NCBI RefSeq assembly: GCF_007990445.1 | Contig: NZ_AP019841.1 | Span: 1,302,001 to 1,366,000 of the forward strand | DNA length: 64,000 bases | From: Leptotrichia wadei | GTDB lineage: Bacteria > Fusobacteriota > Fusobacteriia > Fusobacteriales > Leptotrichiaceae | Direction of reading: 5' to 3' | Shown here: in pieces, positions 19,060 through 27,494 of the stretch | How the letters are laid out: every line of letters begins with the position of its first letter | Numbering within the stretch: the stretch's first letter is position 1 | Translations under genes and position numbers: made by a program | The notes under the pieces: generated by a model | What the model was told of the DNA's origin: nothing | The model's input: the letters and a program-made list of their open reading frames with translations, nothing else | Database searches by the model: none

Positions 19060-19148
19060 TTTAGAATAACCTCGCTTTTTACAGAAAATTGAAAACTTTT
19101 TTTCCTGTCATGTGCTTTAAAAGGTTTATCATACACAATTTCTCCCAT
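19056..19148 (-). pseudogene. 30-codon stub, probable remnant of an Abi-type gene
   Basis: The ORF starts MGEIVYDKPFKAHD behind a near-perfect GGAGGGGG site 5 bases before the ATG, and stops after 30 codons. The KPF(K/L)T..-like beginning resembles the N-terminus of Abi_2/AbiF-family HEPN toxins. After about 12 residues the similarity is lost, and one frame shift later KKRGY appears, as expected of a family KSRGL-like motif. The rest of such a gene (about 300 residues) is absent. I infer a decayed copy; the alternative is a short leader peptide for 18631-19059. Confidence 0.45.
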
Positions 19149-19158
19149 TTCCCCCTCC

Positions 19159-19230
19159 AAAAAAAAATTCACTACGCATAGTGGATTAGATAGTCCTGTA
19201 ATAAAATTACATCTGACCAAGTTATTTTCT
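19159..19230 (-). ncRNA. short structured leader RNA with its own terminator
   Basis: Predicted from the promoter at 19237-19265. The transcript of about 72 nt contains TGTAA-TTTTA-TTACA (a 5-bp hairpin) and CACTA-TGCG-TAGTG followed by AA and nine T (19167-19159), which is a short terminator. Directly after the T-run come GGAGGGGG and the stub ORF. This promoter-RNA-terminator-ORF order matches the arrangement known for AbiF genes, which are stably linked to a noncoding antitoxin RNA. Confidence 0.5.
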
Positions 19231-19236
19231 ATGCAT

Positions 19237-19265
19237 ATTATAGTATAGAATTTTTCAATTGTCAA
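19237..19265 (-). promoter_or_regulatory. consensus sigma-70 promoter
   Basis: TTGACA (19260-19265) and TATAAT (19237-19242) on the minus strand are exactly 17 bp apart, both hexamers perfect. It is among the best promoters in the window and drives the small RNA at 19159-19230 and perhaps the genes below it. Confidence 0.85.
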
Positions 19266-19292
19266 TCATTTTTTTAATTAATTTTTTATAAT

Positions 19293-21266
19293 TTACAGTT
19301 CAATTAACAACTTCTTCAATTCATTCATTTTATCTCTCAATTTAATAGCTTCCTCAAAATTAAGCTCTTCAGCCAATTTCTTAATCTGCTTATCAAGTTT
19401 CTTAATTTCCTTTTCCACATCTTTTTCGCTCTTATACTGCTTGATTGCTTTGTTTGCTTCATTTTCTTTTTCAATTTCATAGTCTACGATTGACTCTGCA
19501 ATTTCTCTTACAATTGATTTTGGATTAATGTTGTTTTCCAAGTTGTATTTTTCCTGAACTTCACGCCGTCTGTTTACTTCGTCAATGGCTTCCTGCATAG
19601 AGCCTGTTATTCTGTCGGCATATAGGATAACGTGTCCTTCTACGTTTCTTGCGGCACGTCCCATTGTCTGAATCAGCGATCTTCTGGAACGTAAATATCC
19701 TTCCTTGTCTGCTTCCAAAATTGCCACTAATGAAACTTCTGGAATATCCAGCCCTTCCCGCAGCAAATTTATTCCAACCAGAACATCAAATTCACCTTTT
19801 CTCAAGCCTCTTATTATCTCTGTTCTTTCTAGCGTATCAATGTCAGAATGCATATATTTTACTTTTATTCCGTATTCCAAATAGTAATCTGTCAGTTCTT
19901 CTGCCATTTTTTTTGTCAAGGTTGTAACTAAAATTCGTTCTTTTCTTGCCGTTCTTGTTTTTATTTCATCCATCAAGTCATCAATTTGATTTTTTGTTTC
20001 ACGAATGTCGATACTTGGTTCTACAATTCCTGTTGGACGGACAAGCTGCTCTACAACTTCACCATTTGAATGTTCCAGCTCGTAATCGCTTGGAGTGGCT
20101 GAAATATATACAACTTGCGGGATTTTTCCAAAAAATTCCTCAAATTTTAGCGGACGGTTATCATAAGCGCTTGGCAATCTGAAGCCATTGTCAATTAATG
20201 ATTTTTTTCTCGCTCTGTCTCCCTTATACATCCCATTTATCTGCGGAACTGAAATGTGCGACTCATCCAGAAATACGACTAAATCCTCTGGAAAATAATC
20301 AATTAATGTATCAGGTGCTTCTCCTTCACTCTTTCCAGTCAAATACCTAGAATAGTTTTCCACTCCTTTACAATACCCGATTTCCTCAATCATTTCCAAA
20401 TCATACTTTGTTCTTTGCTCAATTCTTTGTGCTTCCAGCAGTTTTCCTTCCTTTTTAAAAAAATGCACTCTTTCTTCCATTTCTTTTTTTATTGATTCAA
20501 TCATTTTTTTCGTATCTTCAGTAGTTAAATAGTGCGTTGCAGGCATTATTGTAATTCTTTTTATATTTCTAATTTTCTGCCCAGTAAGCGTATTAATTTC
20601 CGAAATGCTTTCCAAATCATCTCCAAAAAATTCAAAACGGTATCCTGTATCCTGATAAGATGGATGTAAATCAAGAATATCCCCTTTCACACGAAATTTC
20701 CCACGCTCAAAGGCAATATCATTTCTCTCATACCTAAGTGAAATCAGCCTTTTTATAAGCTCATTTCTCTCAAATCCAGTTTCCACATCAATCGGAATTG
20801 CTCTCTCTTTATAAGCCTCTGGTGATCCCAATCCATAAATTGCCGAAACTGAAGCTACAATAATAACGTCTCTTCTGTTCAAAAGCGCCGCTGTTGCCGC
20901 ATGCCGCAATTTATCAATCTCATCATTAATTGAAGAGTCCTTTTCAATATATGTGTCAGTCTGCATAATATATGCTTCAGGCTGATAATAATCATAATAA
21001 GATACAAAATATTCAACAGCATTTTCAGGAAAAAACTGCTTATATTCATTGTAAAGCTGTGCTGCAAGTGTTTTATTCGGTGCCATTATCAAAGCTGGAC
21101 GATTTATTTTTTCAATAACATTCGCAACTGTAAATGTCTTTCCTGATCCCGTAACCCCAAGCAGAATCTGATCCGTAATACCATCTTCCAAGTTTTCCAC
21201 GATTTTTTGGATAGCCTGAGGCTGATCTCCAGTTGGCTGAAATTTTGAATGTATTTTAAAATCCAT
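19293..21266 (-). CDS. uvrB: UvrABC excision nuclease subunit B
   Basis: 657 residues, standard for UvrB, the damage-verifying helicase-like subunit of nucleotide excision repair. Walker A GVTGSGKTFTVAN, the beta-hairpin motif YYQPEAYIMQTDTYIEKDSS, the DEAD-like LVVFLDESHISVPQ, motif VI LIQTMGRAARN, and the C-terminal UVR motif that binds UvrC are present. AAGGAGG stands 10 bases before the ATG at 21266; an in-frame ATG at 21287 lies upstream of that site. uvrA is not in this window. Confidence 0.96.
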   Translation of the reverse strand: MDFKIHSKFQPTGDQPQAIQKIVENLEDGITDQILLGVTGSGKTFTVANVIEKINRPALIMAPNKTLAAQLYNEYKQFFPENAVEYFVSYYDYYQPEAYIMQTDTYIEKDSSINDEIDKLRHAATAALLNRRDVIIVASVSAIYGLGSPEAYKERAIPIDVETGFERNELIKRLISLRYERNDIAFERGKFRVKGDILDLHPSYQDTGYRFEFFGDDLESISEINTLTGQKIRNIKRITIMPATHYLTTEDTKKMIESIKKEMEERVHFFKKEGKLLEAQRIEQRTKYDLEMIEEIGYCKGVENYSRYLTGKSEGEAPDTLIDYFPEDLVVFLDESHISVPQINGMYKGDRARKKSLIDNGFRLPSAYDNRPLKFEEFFGKIPQVVYISATPSDYELEHSNGEVVEQLVRPTGIVEPSIDIRETKNQIDDLMDEIKTRTARKERILVTTLTKKMAEELTDYYLEYGIKVKYMHSDIDTLERTEIIRGLRKGEFDVLVGINLLREGLDIPEVSLVAILEADKEGYLRSRRSLIQTMGRAARNVEGHVILYADRITGSMQEAIDEVNRRREVQEKYNLENNINPKSIVREIAESIVDYEIEKENEANKAIKQYKSEKDVEKEIKKLDKQIKKLAEELNFEEAIKLRDKMNELKKLLIEL

Positions 21267-21449
21267 TTCTATTTTTCCTCCTTTCAAAAGTTTTTTTGTT
21301 GTAAAACATTAAACTTGTTATCAAAATAACTAAATAATTCTATGTCTTTAATTTTTCTTTATAAATAAGTTTTATTGTGATGCTCTATGTTAAGAAATTT
21401 TAATATAAATAAGCAATAAAAACAATCACTAATCTAAGAAAATCAAAAA

Positions 21450-22334
21450 TTATTTTATTTTATAACCCATTTCATCAAGAAATTTCTTATTTTTTCTCCA
21501 CTTCTTCTTAACTTTTACCCATAATTTCAAATTAACCTTCAAATCAATCAGATGCTCAATTTCCCGTCTAGCCTCTATCCCAATTTTCTTCAGCATAGCC
21601 CCATCTTTTCCAATAATAATCCCCTTTTGACTATCCCTTTCAACATAAATATTAATATCATATTTTCTAATTGCCGGCTTCGTTTCCACATTAATAATTT
21701 CCACAGCTACACTATGCGGAATTTCATCTTTCGTATGATGCAAGATTTTTTCCCTAACTGTTTCCACAACAATCTTATTTACTGGTAAATCTGTGTAATA
21801 ATCCTCTGGATAAAACCACACATCATTTGATAAATATTTCTTGGCAACTTCAAATATTTTATGAATCCCAATCGCATATTCTGCCGTAAGAGTTATTATT
21901 TCATCAAACTCTCCCAATTTTTCACGAATTTCCTTTTTTTTCTCCTCAATTTCCTCATCCGACATTTTATCAATTTTATTAATAACAAGAACAATCGGTG
22001 TTTTCACACTTCTCACATTTTCATTGACAAAAATATCCCCAGTCGAAATTTCCTGTGTTCCATCCAGCATAAACATTATTAAATCCACATTTTCAAGCGC
22101 TTCTAATGCCACATTAGTCATATGCTCCCCAAGCAAATGCTTAGGTTTATGAATCCCTGGCGTATCTACAAATATAAACTGATTTTCTCCAATATTCACA
22201 ATCCCCTTTATCTGATCCCGAGTCGTCCCAGCCTTATCCGACACAATCGCAACCTTTTCCTTCACAAGCTTATTCATAAGCGTAGACTTCCCAACATTCG
22301 GACGCCCGACAATTGTTATAAATCCTGATTTCAT
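21450..22334 (-). CDS. era: GTPase Era
   Basis: 294 residues. Era binds 16S rRNA and takes part in 30S assembly. G1 is GRPNVGKST (residues 9-17), G2 lies in AGTTRDQIKG, G3 is VDTPGIHKPKH and G4 is LVINKID. The C-terminal KH RNA-binding domain has IIIGKDGAMLKKIGIEAR, and the end LWVKVKKKWRKN is typical. GGAG-AAGGA lies directly before the ATG. It is upstream of uvrB with a 180-bp gap. Confidence 0.96.
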   Translation of the reverse strand: MKSGFITIVGRPNVGKSTLMNKLVKEKVAIVSDKAGTTRDQIKGIVNIGENQFIFVDTPGIHKPKHLLGEHMTNVALEALENVDLIMFMLDGTQEISTGDIFVNENVRSVKTPIVLVINKIDKMSDEEIEEKKKEIREKLGEFDEIITLTAEYAIGIHKIFEVAKKYLSNDVWFYPEDYYTDLPVNKIVVETVREKILHHTKDEIPHSVAVEIINVETKPAIRKYDINIYVERDSQKGIIIGKDGAMLKKIGIEARREIEHLIDLKVNLKLWVKVKKKWRKNKKFLDEMGYKIK

Positions 22335-22354
22335 TCCTTCTCCAATTCTATTTT

Positions 22355-22690
22355 TTATATTTTTTTCACAAATTCTGATTTTAGTTTCATTGCACCAAAA
22401 CCATCTATTTTACAATCAATATTATGAATCCCATCATCAATTAATCTAATATTTTTAACTTTTGTCCCTCTTTTTAAATCTGATGAAGCACCTTTTACTT
22501 TTAAATCCTTTATAATCGTAACATTATCTCCATTTTGCAAGATATTTCCGTTTGCATCTTTTACTACAGCTTCATCACTGCTTTCTTCTTCAGTTTCTGC
22601 CCATTCATAAAAACATTCTGGGCAAACTAGCATATTTCCATCCTCATAAACATATTCAGATCCACATTTTGGACATTTCGATAAACTCAT
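22355..22690 (-). CDS. yjdM: zinc-ribbon protein of the PhnA/YjdM family
   Basis: 111 residues. The N-terminal zinc ribbon is [21 protein letters not shown] (Cys pairs at residues 6-9 and 24-27). The C-terminal YjdM domain has [20 protein letters not shown] and [12 protein letters not shown]. The family was named for alkylphosphonate uptake but has no proven role there, and no phn genes are nearby. It ends 20 bp before era, so co-transcription with era is possible. Confidence 0.9.
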   Translation of the reverse strand: MSLSKCPKCGSEYVYEDGNMLVCPECFYEWAETEEESSDEAVVKDANGNILQNGDNVTIIKDLKVKGASSDLKRGTKVKNIRLIDDGIHNIDCKIDGFGAMKLKSEFVKKI

Positions 22691-22796
22691 ATTTTATCAT
22701 CCTTTCAAATTTTCATAGTTATTTATTATTATATCACGAAATGAAGAGTTAGAAAACATATTTATTATTTTTGATTTTGAACTTATAATCTATATA

Positions 22797-24431
22797 TTAA
22801 TTTTCATTTATATTAATTTTTGCAGTAAATAAAGGCATTGCAAAAAATGTTATGAAAAATAGTACTCCATAATACAAAAAAACTGTCCACAAAGGAGCTT
22901 TTCCATTTATATTAAGCTGTAAAAGCGGTATTTTGCTTCCAGCATAAATAAATCCTTCAAATGCTTTGAAAATAATTTCAGTTACAAAAACTACTATTCC
23001 ATTGAATAATGATAATTTAAAAATATTTAAAAGTACAACAAAAAATAGGCATTGTATAACAACTGTTCCAATTGGAATTCCTACAATGTTCAGTAAAAAT
23101 GAGAATAATGGCAATTTTTCAAAATAATATAAAAATAGTGGAATACTTGTGATTTGGATTGTCAGGCTTAAAAATATCAAATCGACGGTATTTCTTAAAA
23201 CTTCATTTTTTATTTTATCCAAAATTTTTTCCTGATAAAATTTCTTAAATTCAGGATTTACAAAGATTATCGCTACAACTGCGGCATAGGAAAGCTGCAT
23301 CGAAATATCAAAAAGTGAATAGGGATTTAACACAATTATGACAATAAATGACACCAGCAGAGATTTTTTACTTTCCTCCTGTTCAAAAAGGATTCTTGCT
23401 AAAATCATCATCGCTCCCATAATATAAGCACGTAAAATTCCTGGTGAAAATCCGATTAATGCGCAATAAAAAGTAAGTGCCACAAGTGCCATTAAATACT
23501 TAAACCTGTATCCAAGCGACAATCCATCCAAAATTTTCACAATCCCAATCACAACCAGACTTATGTGAGTCCCAGAAATTACAATTAAATGAGCCAATCC
23601 CGTGTATTTAAACTTGTCTTTCATATCTTTAGAAACTTCTGCTTTTTCCCCTAAAACTGCAGCACGTGAAAAAGCATACAAATTTTCATCAGTTATAAAC
23701 AATTCATCAAAAATATTCAAGATATATTTCCGAACTCCATTCAGCCGTGATTCCTTATATCCCAAAATTTTCCCATCGATTTTAATATTTCCATTTTTAC
23801 TTATAACCTTCCTAATTTTGTACCGCATAAGATAAAATCCATATTCCAGGCCCTTTTTATTTTCAATGCTCGCCTGATTTTTCAAATATTTATTATTAAC
23901 TTTTAGAACACTTCCACGATTCCCATCAATTTTAACATAAAGCACCTTTTCCCCAGCAAGCTCTCCTTTAAAAGTAACAAAATTTAGATAAAACAAAAAC
24001 AAAACAATCCCTGCCAAAATCAATATTCCAAATTGCCAAGCTCTTTTCACTTCTTCAATTCCAATTTCTATACAAAAAAACTTTTTTAAATTCTGCACTC
24101 TTCGCAAAAGTTCAGATTTTATATATTTTTTCCTCGCCGTTTTTTCCCGCTGCTTCTTCATTTCTAAAATATATTTATCAAATTCACTATTTTCAAATTT
24201 ATTTGAATGTTCATTATTTTTTCTATTTTTTTTATTTTTTAAATTTTCATTTGCTTTATTATTTCTATTAATCTTTATATTTTCAACATTCCTAAAATTT
24301 TCATTTCCTTTTGAATCTTCATTTTTATTTGATTTTTTCACTATTCTACGAAAACTTACATTTTTAAAATCTCTTTTTTTATTACTTTCCTCTACTATTC
24401 CATTATCCCCAATATTTCCCCATTTTTTCAT
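22797..24431 (-). CDS. comEC: ComEC/Rec2-type DNA uptake channel, short form
   Basis: 544 residues. ComEC forms the inner-membrane channel for transforming DNA. The Competence domain is clear: RAAVLGEKAEVSKDMKDKF, HLIVISGTHISLVVIG, FSPGILRAYIMGAMM and SMQLSYAAVVAIIF, with about ten membrane segments. The C-terminal metallo-beta-lactamase domain of full ComEC (700-800 residues) is missing. The first about 105 residues are an unusual N/K-rich low-complexity extension. The ATG follows the upstream stop after 1 base, with GAGGAGG provided by the upstream gene's end. Confidence 0.88.
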   Translation of the reverse strand: MKKWGNIGDNGIVEESNKKRDFKNVSFRRIVKKSNKNEDSKGNENFRNVENIKINRNNKANENLKNKKNRKNNEHSNKFENSEFDKYILEMKKQREKTARKKYIKSELLRRVQNLKKFFCIEIGIEEVKRAWQFGILILAGIVLFLFYLNFVTFKGELAGEKVLYVKIDGNRGSVLKVNNKYLKNQASIENKKGLEYGFYLMRYKIRKVISKNGNIKIDGKILGYKESRLNGVRKYILNIFDELFITDENLYAFSRAAVLGEKAEVSKDMKDKFKYTGLAHLIVISGTHISLVVIGIVKILDGLSLGYRFKYLMALVALTFYCALIGFSPGILRAYIMGAMMILARILFEQEESKKSLLVSFIVIIVLNPYSLFDISMQLSYAAVVAIIFVNPEFKKFYQEKILDKIKNEVLRNTVDLIFLSLTIQITSIPLFLYYFEKLPLFSFLLNIVGIPIGTVVIQCLFFVVLLNIFKLSLFNGIVVFVTEIIFKAFEGFIYAGSKIPLLQLNINGKAPLWTVFLYYGVLFFITFFAMPLFTAKININEN

Positions 24432-24432
24432 C

Positions 24433-24978
24433 TTAAATTTCCTCCTCCCACAAATTAGCCTTTAAATAGTCATCCGAAAGATTAATCGGCTTTTTAGCCC
24501 GATAAATACTTATAATCGGATATTTTGCCGCATTTATTGTATTTGTGGAAATTCTATAATAAATCTTTTCCCCCTTTTTATCCAGCAAATAAACAGAAAA
24601 TCCCCTTTCAAAATTTCCCTCATTTGTAGTTCTTCTCCTAAAATCAGCATTTTTATTGGAATTATTTGTCATATAAGATAAGTTTTTGGAAATCTCCATT
24701 TTATCAACAATATCCTTTTGCCCATTTTTTTCATCTAAAAAATAAGCCATCTTTTCAGATATCTTAAAATCCAGCACATATTCCTTCCTATTATGCTGTG
24801 CATACTGCTGAATTTTCCTAATAAACTGGCTAATATTCCTCTTCTGAATTGAAAACTCCTGATTTTGCCTCTGCTTCTGCAAATTCACAGAAATAACCAT
24901 AAACAAAATCGCCATAATCGAAATGTACAACAAAACCTCAATAAGCGTAAACCCATTGCTATCCCCTTTTTTTCTCAC
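24433..24978 (-). CDS. type IV pilin-like (pseudopilin) protein
   Basis: 181 residues from a GTG at 24978, chosen because AGGGGG lies 7 bases before it; the frame opens further up at 25026 inside the promoter. The protein begins VRKKGDSNGFTLIEVLLYIS: a short basic leader, a prepilin peptidase site (G|FTLIEV) and a hydrophobic helix up to about residue 35. The rest is a globular domain of unknown specificity. It is coupled to comEC, which suggests a minor pilin or pseudopilin of a DNA-uptake or pilus machine. Confidence 0.85.
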   Translation of the reverse strand: MRKKGDSNGFTLIEVLLYISIMAILFMVISVNLQKQRQNQEFSIQKRNISQFIRKIQQYAQHNRKEYVLDFKISEKMAYFLDEKNGQKDIVDKMEISKNLSYMTNNSNKNADFRRRTTNEGNFERGFSVYLLDKKGEKIYYRISTNTINAAKYPIISIYRAKKPINLSDDYLKANLWEEEI

Positions 24979-25017
24979 TTTTCTTCCCCCTAAATTGATT
25001 AACCTATTTTTAATTAT

Positions 25018-25045
25018 ATTATACAATATTTTTCCAAAAAATCAA
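25018..25045 (-). promoter_or_regulatory. promoter of the pseudopilin-comEC pair
   Basis: TTGATT (25040-25045) and TATAAT (25018-25023) on the minus strand with a 16-bp spacer, about 40 bp before the GTG start. Confidence 0.6.
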
Positions 25046-25125
25046 ATTATTTTTAAAATTTTATTAATTTAATATATAATTAAAAATTTGAAATCAAAAA
25101 TAATCTAAAACTTAACTTAAAACTT

Positions 25126-25210
25126 TTTAGAAATTTTGAAAAATATGCTATAATTTTACAGAAAACTTATTTTAAAATTGAACTTAAACTGCATTTATAT
25201 TATTTCTTGT
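25126..25210 (+). promoter_or_regulatory. repeat family F copy with extended -10 promoter
   Basis: TTTAGA (25126-25131), 17-bp spacer, then TGC-TATAAT (TATAAT at 25149-25154). The downstream part (25160-25210) matches family F at 345-380 and 602-672 in inverted orientation: AAAACTT, TTTTAAAA, TGAACTTAAA. It points at the gene starting at 25323. The rest of the gap 24979-25322 holds only the divergent pseudopilin promoter. Confidence 0.55.
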
Positions 25211-25322
25211 TAAAATAGTTTTTTGATTGGAATTTAGATTAAATAATAAAATTGCTTAATATTAAAATTTTGAAAAAATTTGTTAAAACAAAAATATTTT
25301 ATAAAGAAAAGGGATGATCAAT

Positions 25323-25985
25323 ATGACAAAAAAATTTAACTACAAACCATTAATTGAATATACAAATTATGAAGGGAAAAAATATGTAAAACCTGAAAAA
25401 GCTGGAGATTTAAAGGAAGATATGGAGCTTTTTAGAAAAAATGGACAAAATGCTAGAAAAGTTTTTACGGAAATTGCAAAAGCTTTGGAAGAAAAGACAG
25501 ATGGATTTCATTTGCAGAAAGTTAGTAGCTGGATGAATCAGGCTCAGATTGCAAGACCTTATCTTTGGGTGTTTTTGCGACAAGACGGGGATAGTGATAC
25601 TGAATCAGGGATTGCTTTGAGAGTTTTTAAAAATGAAAAAACTAGAAAAGTTGGGATTTCGCTTGAAGTGAGTTTTGTTGAGAGAAAAATTGGGGAAAAT
25701 ACACTTGAAAATCAGAATAAAGTTTTGGAAGTTACGATTAATGAACCGCTTTATTATTTTGTGCAATTTGCGAAAAGTAAGGAAAACTGTGCTTTGGATA
25801 GATTTGAAGGAAATGAAAGTAATAGAAAAAGATTTCTTAAAGAGTGGAAAAATGGGGGAATTAGAAAAGTTTTGGTTAAGTTTGATGTGGAAGAGATTGA
25901 AAGATTTGAGAGTTTGGATGAGCTTGTTGAGGAATTTTTGGAAGGAATTAGATTACTTATGCCGTTTTATGTTGCTACTCACTAA
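25323..25985 (+). CDS. uncharacterised cytoplasmic protein
   Basis: 220 residues. I do not recognise the family. It starts MTKKFNYKPLIEYTNYEGKK and has a central conserved-looking block (VSSWMNQAQIARPYLWVFLR and ALRVFKNEKTRKVGISLEVS); no signal peptide or membrane segment. AAAGGG precedes the ATG at 25323 by 9 bases; the ATG at 25314 touches the ribosome site. It is the first gene of the plus-strand island and may be transcribed separately from the J-domain genes (100-bp gap with a repeat). Confidence 0.65.
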   Translation: MTKKFNYKPLIEYTNYEGKKYVKPEKAGDLKEDMELFRKNGQNARKVFTEIAKALEEKTDGFHLQKVSSWMNQAQIARPYLWVFLRQDGDSDTESGIALRVFKNEKTRKVGISLEVSFVERKIGENTLENQNKVLEVTINEPLYYFVQFAKSKENCALDRFEGNESNRKRFLKEWKNGGIRKVLVKFDVEEIERFESLDELVEEFLEGIRLLMPFYVATH

Positions 25986-26003
25986 CTAGTAAAATTGTTT
26001 AAA

Positions 26004-26026
26004 TTTAAAGGGATTTAGCACTATTA
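26004..26026 (+). repeat. single arm of repeat family E
   Basis: TTTAAAGGGATTTAGCACTA, continuing TTAAAT, resembles the family E core (TTTAAAnGGGnTTTAGTAT). It is diverged at TAGCACTA. No opposite arm was found nearby. Confidence 0.4.
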
Positions 26027-26087
26027 AATAAAAAACTTAGGTTAACAAACATATCTATTATTTGAGAAAAAATTAGGAGTGATGATT

Positions 26088-27475
26088 TTGAATTTTGATG
26101 AAGCATTTAAAATACTGGAAATAAAACCGACAGATGATAAAAAGAAAATAAAAATTGCATATTCTGAAATGTTGAAAAAATATCATCCTGAGGAATTTCC
26201 TGAGATGTTTATGAAGATTAATGAAGCGTATAGGGTTGCTTTGGAGTTTGAAAAAGCTGATTTTGATGAAGTGAAATCAAAGAATAAGATGACTGAAAAA
26301 AATAATGAAAATGAAGAATTTTTTGAAAGAGTGAAAAAGAATTTTGAAGAAAATAAAGAAAAATCTTTTATTGAAAATTTTGAAGATATTTTTTCTGATG
26401 AAAAAAATGAAAGTGAATTTGAGAATATTTTTTCTAATAAAAATAATTATGTGAATAAAAAAACTTTTGAAGAATCTGAAGAGTTTTCAAATATTTTTGA
26501 TGAAAAGAAAAATTTAAAAAAATTAATATCTGAATGGATAGAGGGATTGAAGAGTCTTATTTCATCTGAAAAGCGACCGCTTACAGAATATAGGAAAATT
26601 TTACGGGAATTTCATTTTAATTTTGATAACTTGGAAAAAAAGCAGATTAGAGAAATTTTTCAAAAAAGCGAATTGTATAATTATGCTTGGAGAAATTTGA
26701 CTAGAATTGAAATAAACTTTTAATTTATAATTTGAATAGTTCTGATGAGATTGTTGATATTTTAGGAGAAACTTGGGCAGATTCTGGGAAAAATGAAAAC
26801 ACGAGCTCAAATAAAATTACAAAAAAAATTTCAAGTGAAAATTTTTTGGAAAATGAAGAAGGATATGAGCAGTTTATTCAGGATTATTTTAATATTAATG
26901 TTTTTAAATTATTTAAAAAAAATGTTGCATTGTATTCCTATCGGGATATTGAGCAAGTTGGTAATACTTTTAAATTTGTATTTTATAAAATAAAAAATGA
27001 ATATATTGAAATTAATAATTATATGAAAATTTTGGGAATGGGCTATAAAGATGGTCTTGAAGCAAAAATAACCATATTTATAATGTTTATGTTCTTATCA
27101 ACTATTATAGCTTTATTTTTTCTAGATACTAATGTTGCATGGAATATAACAGTCTTTGGAGGAATTTTTTTTACAATCATAGACTGGCTTAACATTATTT
27201 ATGAAAAAGATTTTGGCTGGAGTATGAGATGCGGATTTTCAAACTATTTATTTATACTAATGACTATAATTTTTTTGGGAAGATTAATAGTTATTGGAAA
27301 TGCAGAATATGATTCATCATTCTCAAAATTTTTACTATATTTTTTATTAATATCTCAATATTTATTTATAAATATTATTTTATTTATAAAAATGGTAACG
27401 ACAACTTATGTAAGATATGAAAAAATAAAAGAATTTTCAAAAAAAATTTTGAATGTCTTTGTTTTAAAAAGATAA
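26088..27475 (+). pseudogene. J-domain-like membrane protein, broken by a frameshift (copy 1)
   Basis: Starts at TTG 26088, 8 bases after AGGAG; the paralogue at 27495 has lost the ATG seen here at 26082 but keeps the TTG, which supports the TTG. Residues 1-55 form a J-like domain (FDEAFKILEIKPTDDKKKIK, KKYHPEEFPEMFMKINEAYR) with HPE in place of HPD. The frame ends at TAA 26721, but the other frame continues to 27475. One extra T in the run at 26717-26720 would restore a 462-residue protein with four C-terminal membrane segments. A J-protein partner of the Hsp70 at 28976 is likely. Confidence 0.7.
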
Positions 27476-27494
27476 AAAATAAGGAGTGATAATT

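Noticed and set aside
19149-19265. Longer start for the stub ORF (69 codons from 19265)
   Set aside because: That start lies within the -35 region of the consensus promoter; the GGAGGGGG site fixes the start at 19148.
26732-27475. Independent membrane protein gene after the first J-like gene
   Set aside because: TTG start without a ribosome site; the frame opens inside the end of the upstream gene, and the paralogue has the same J-to-membrane plan.
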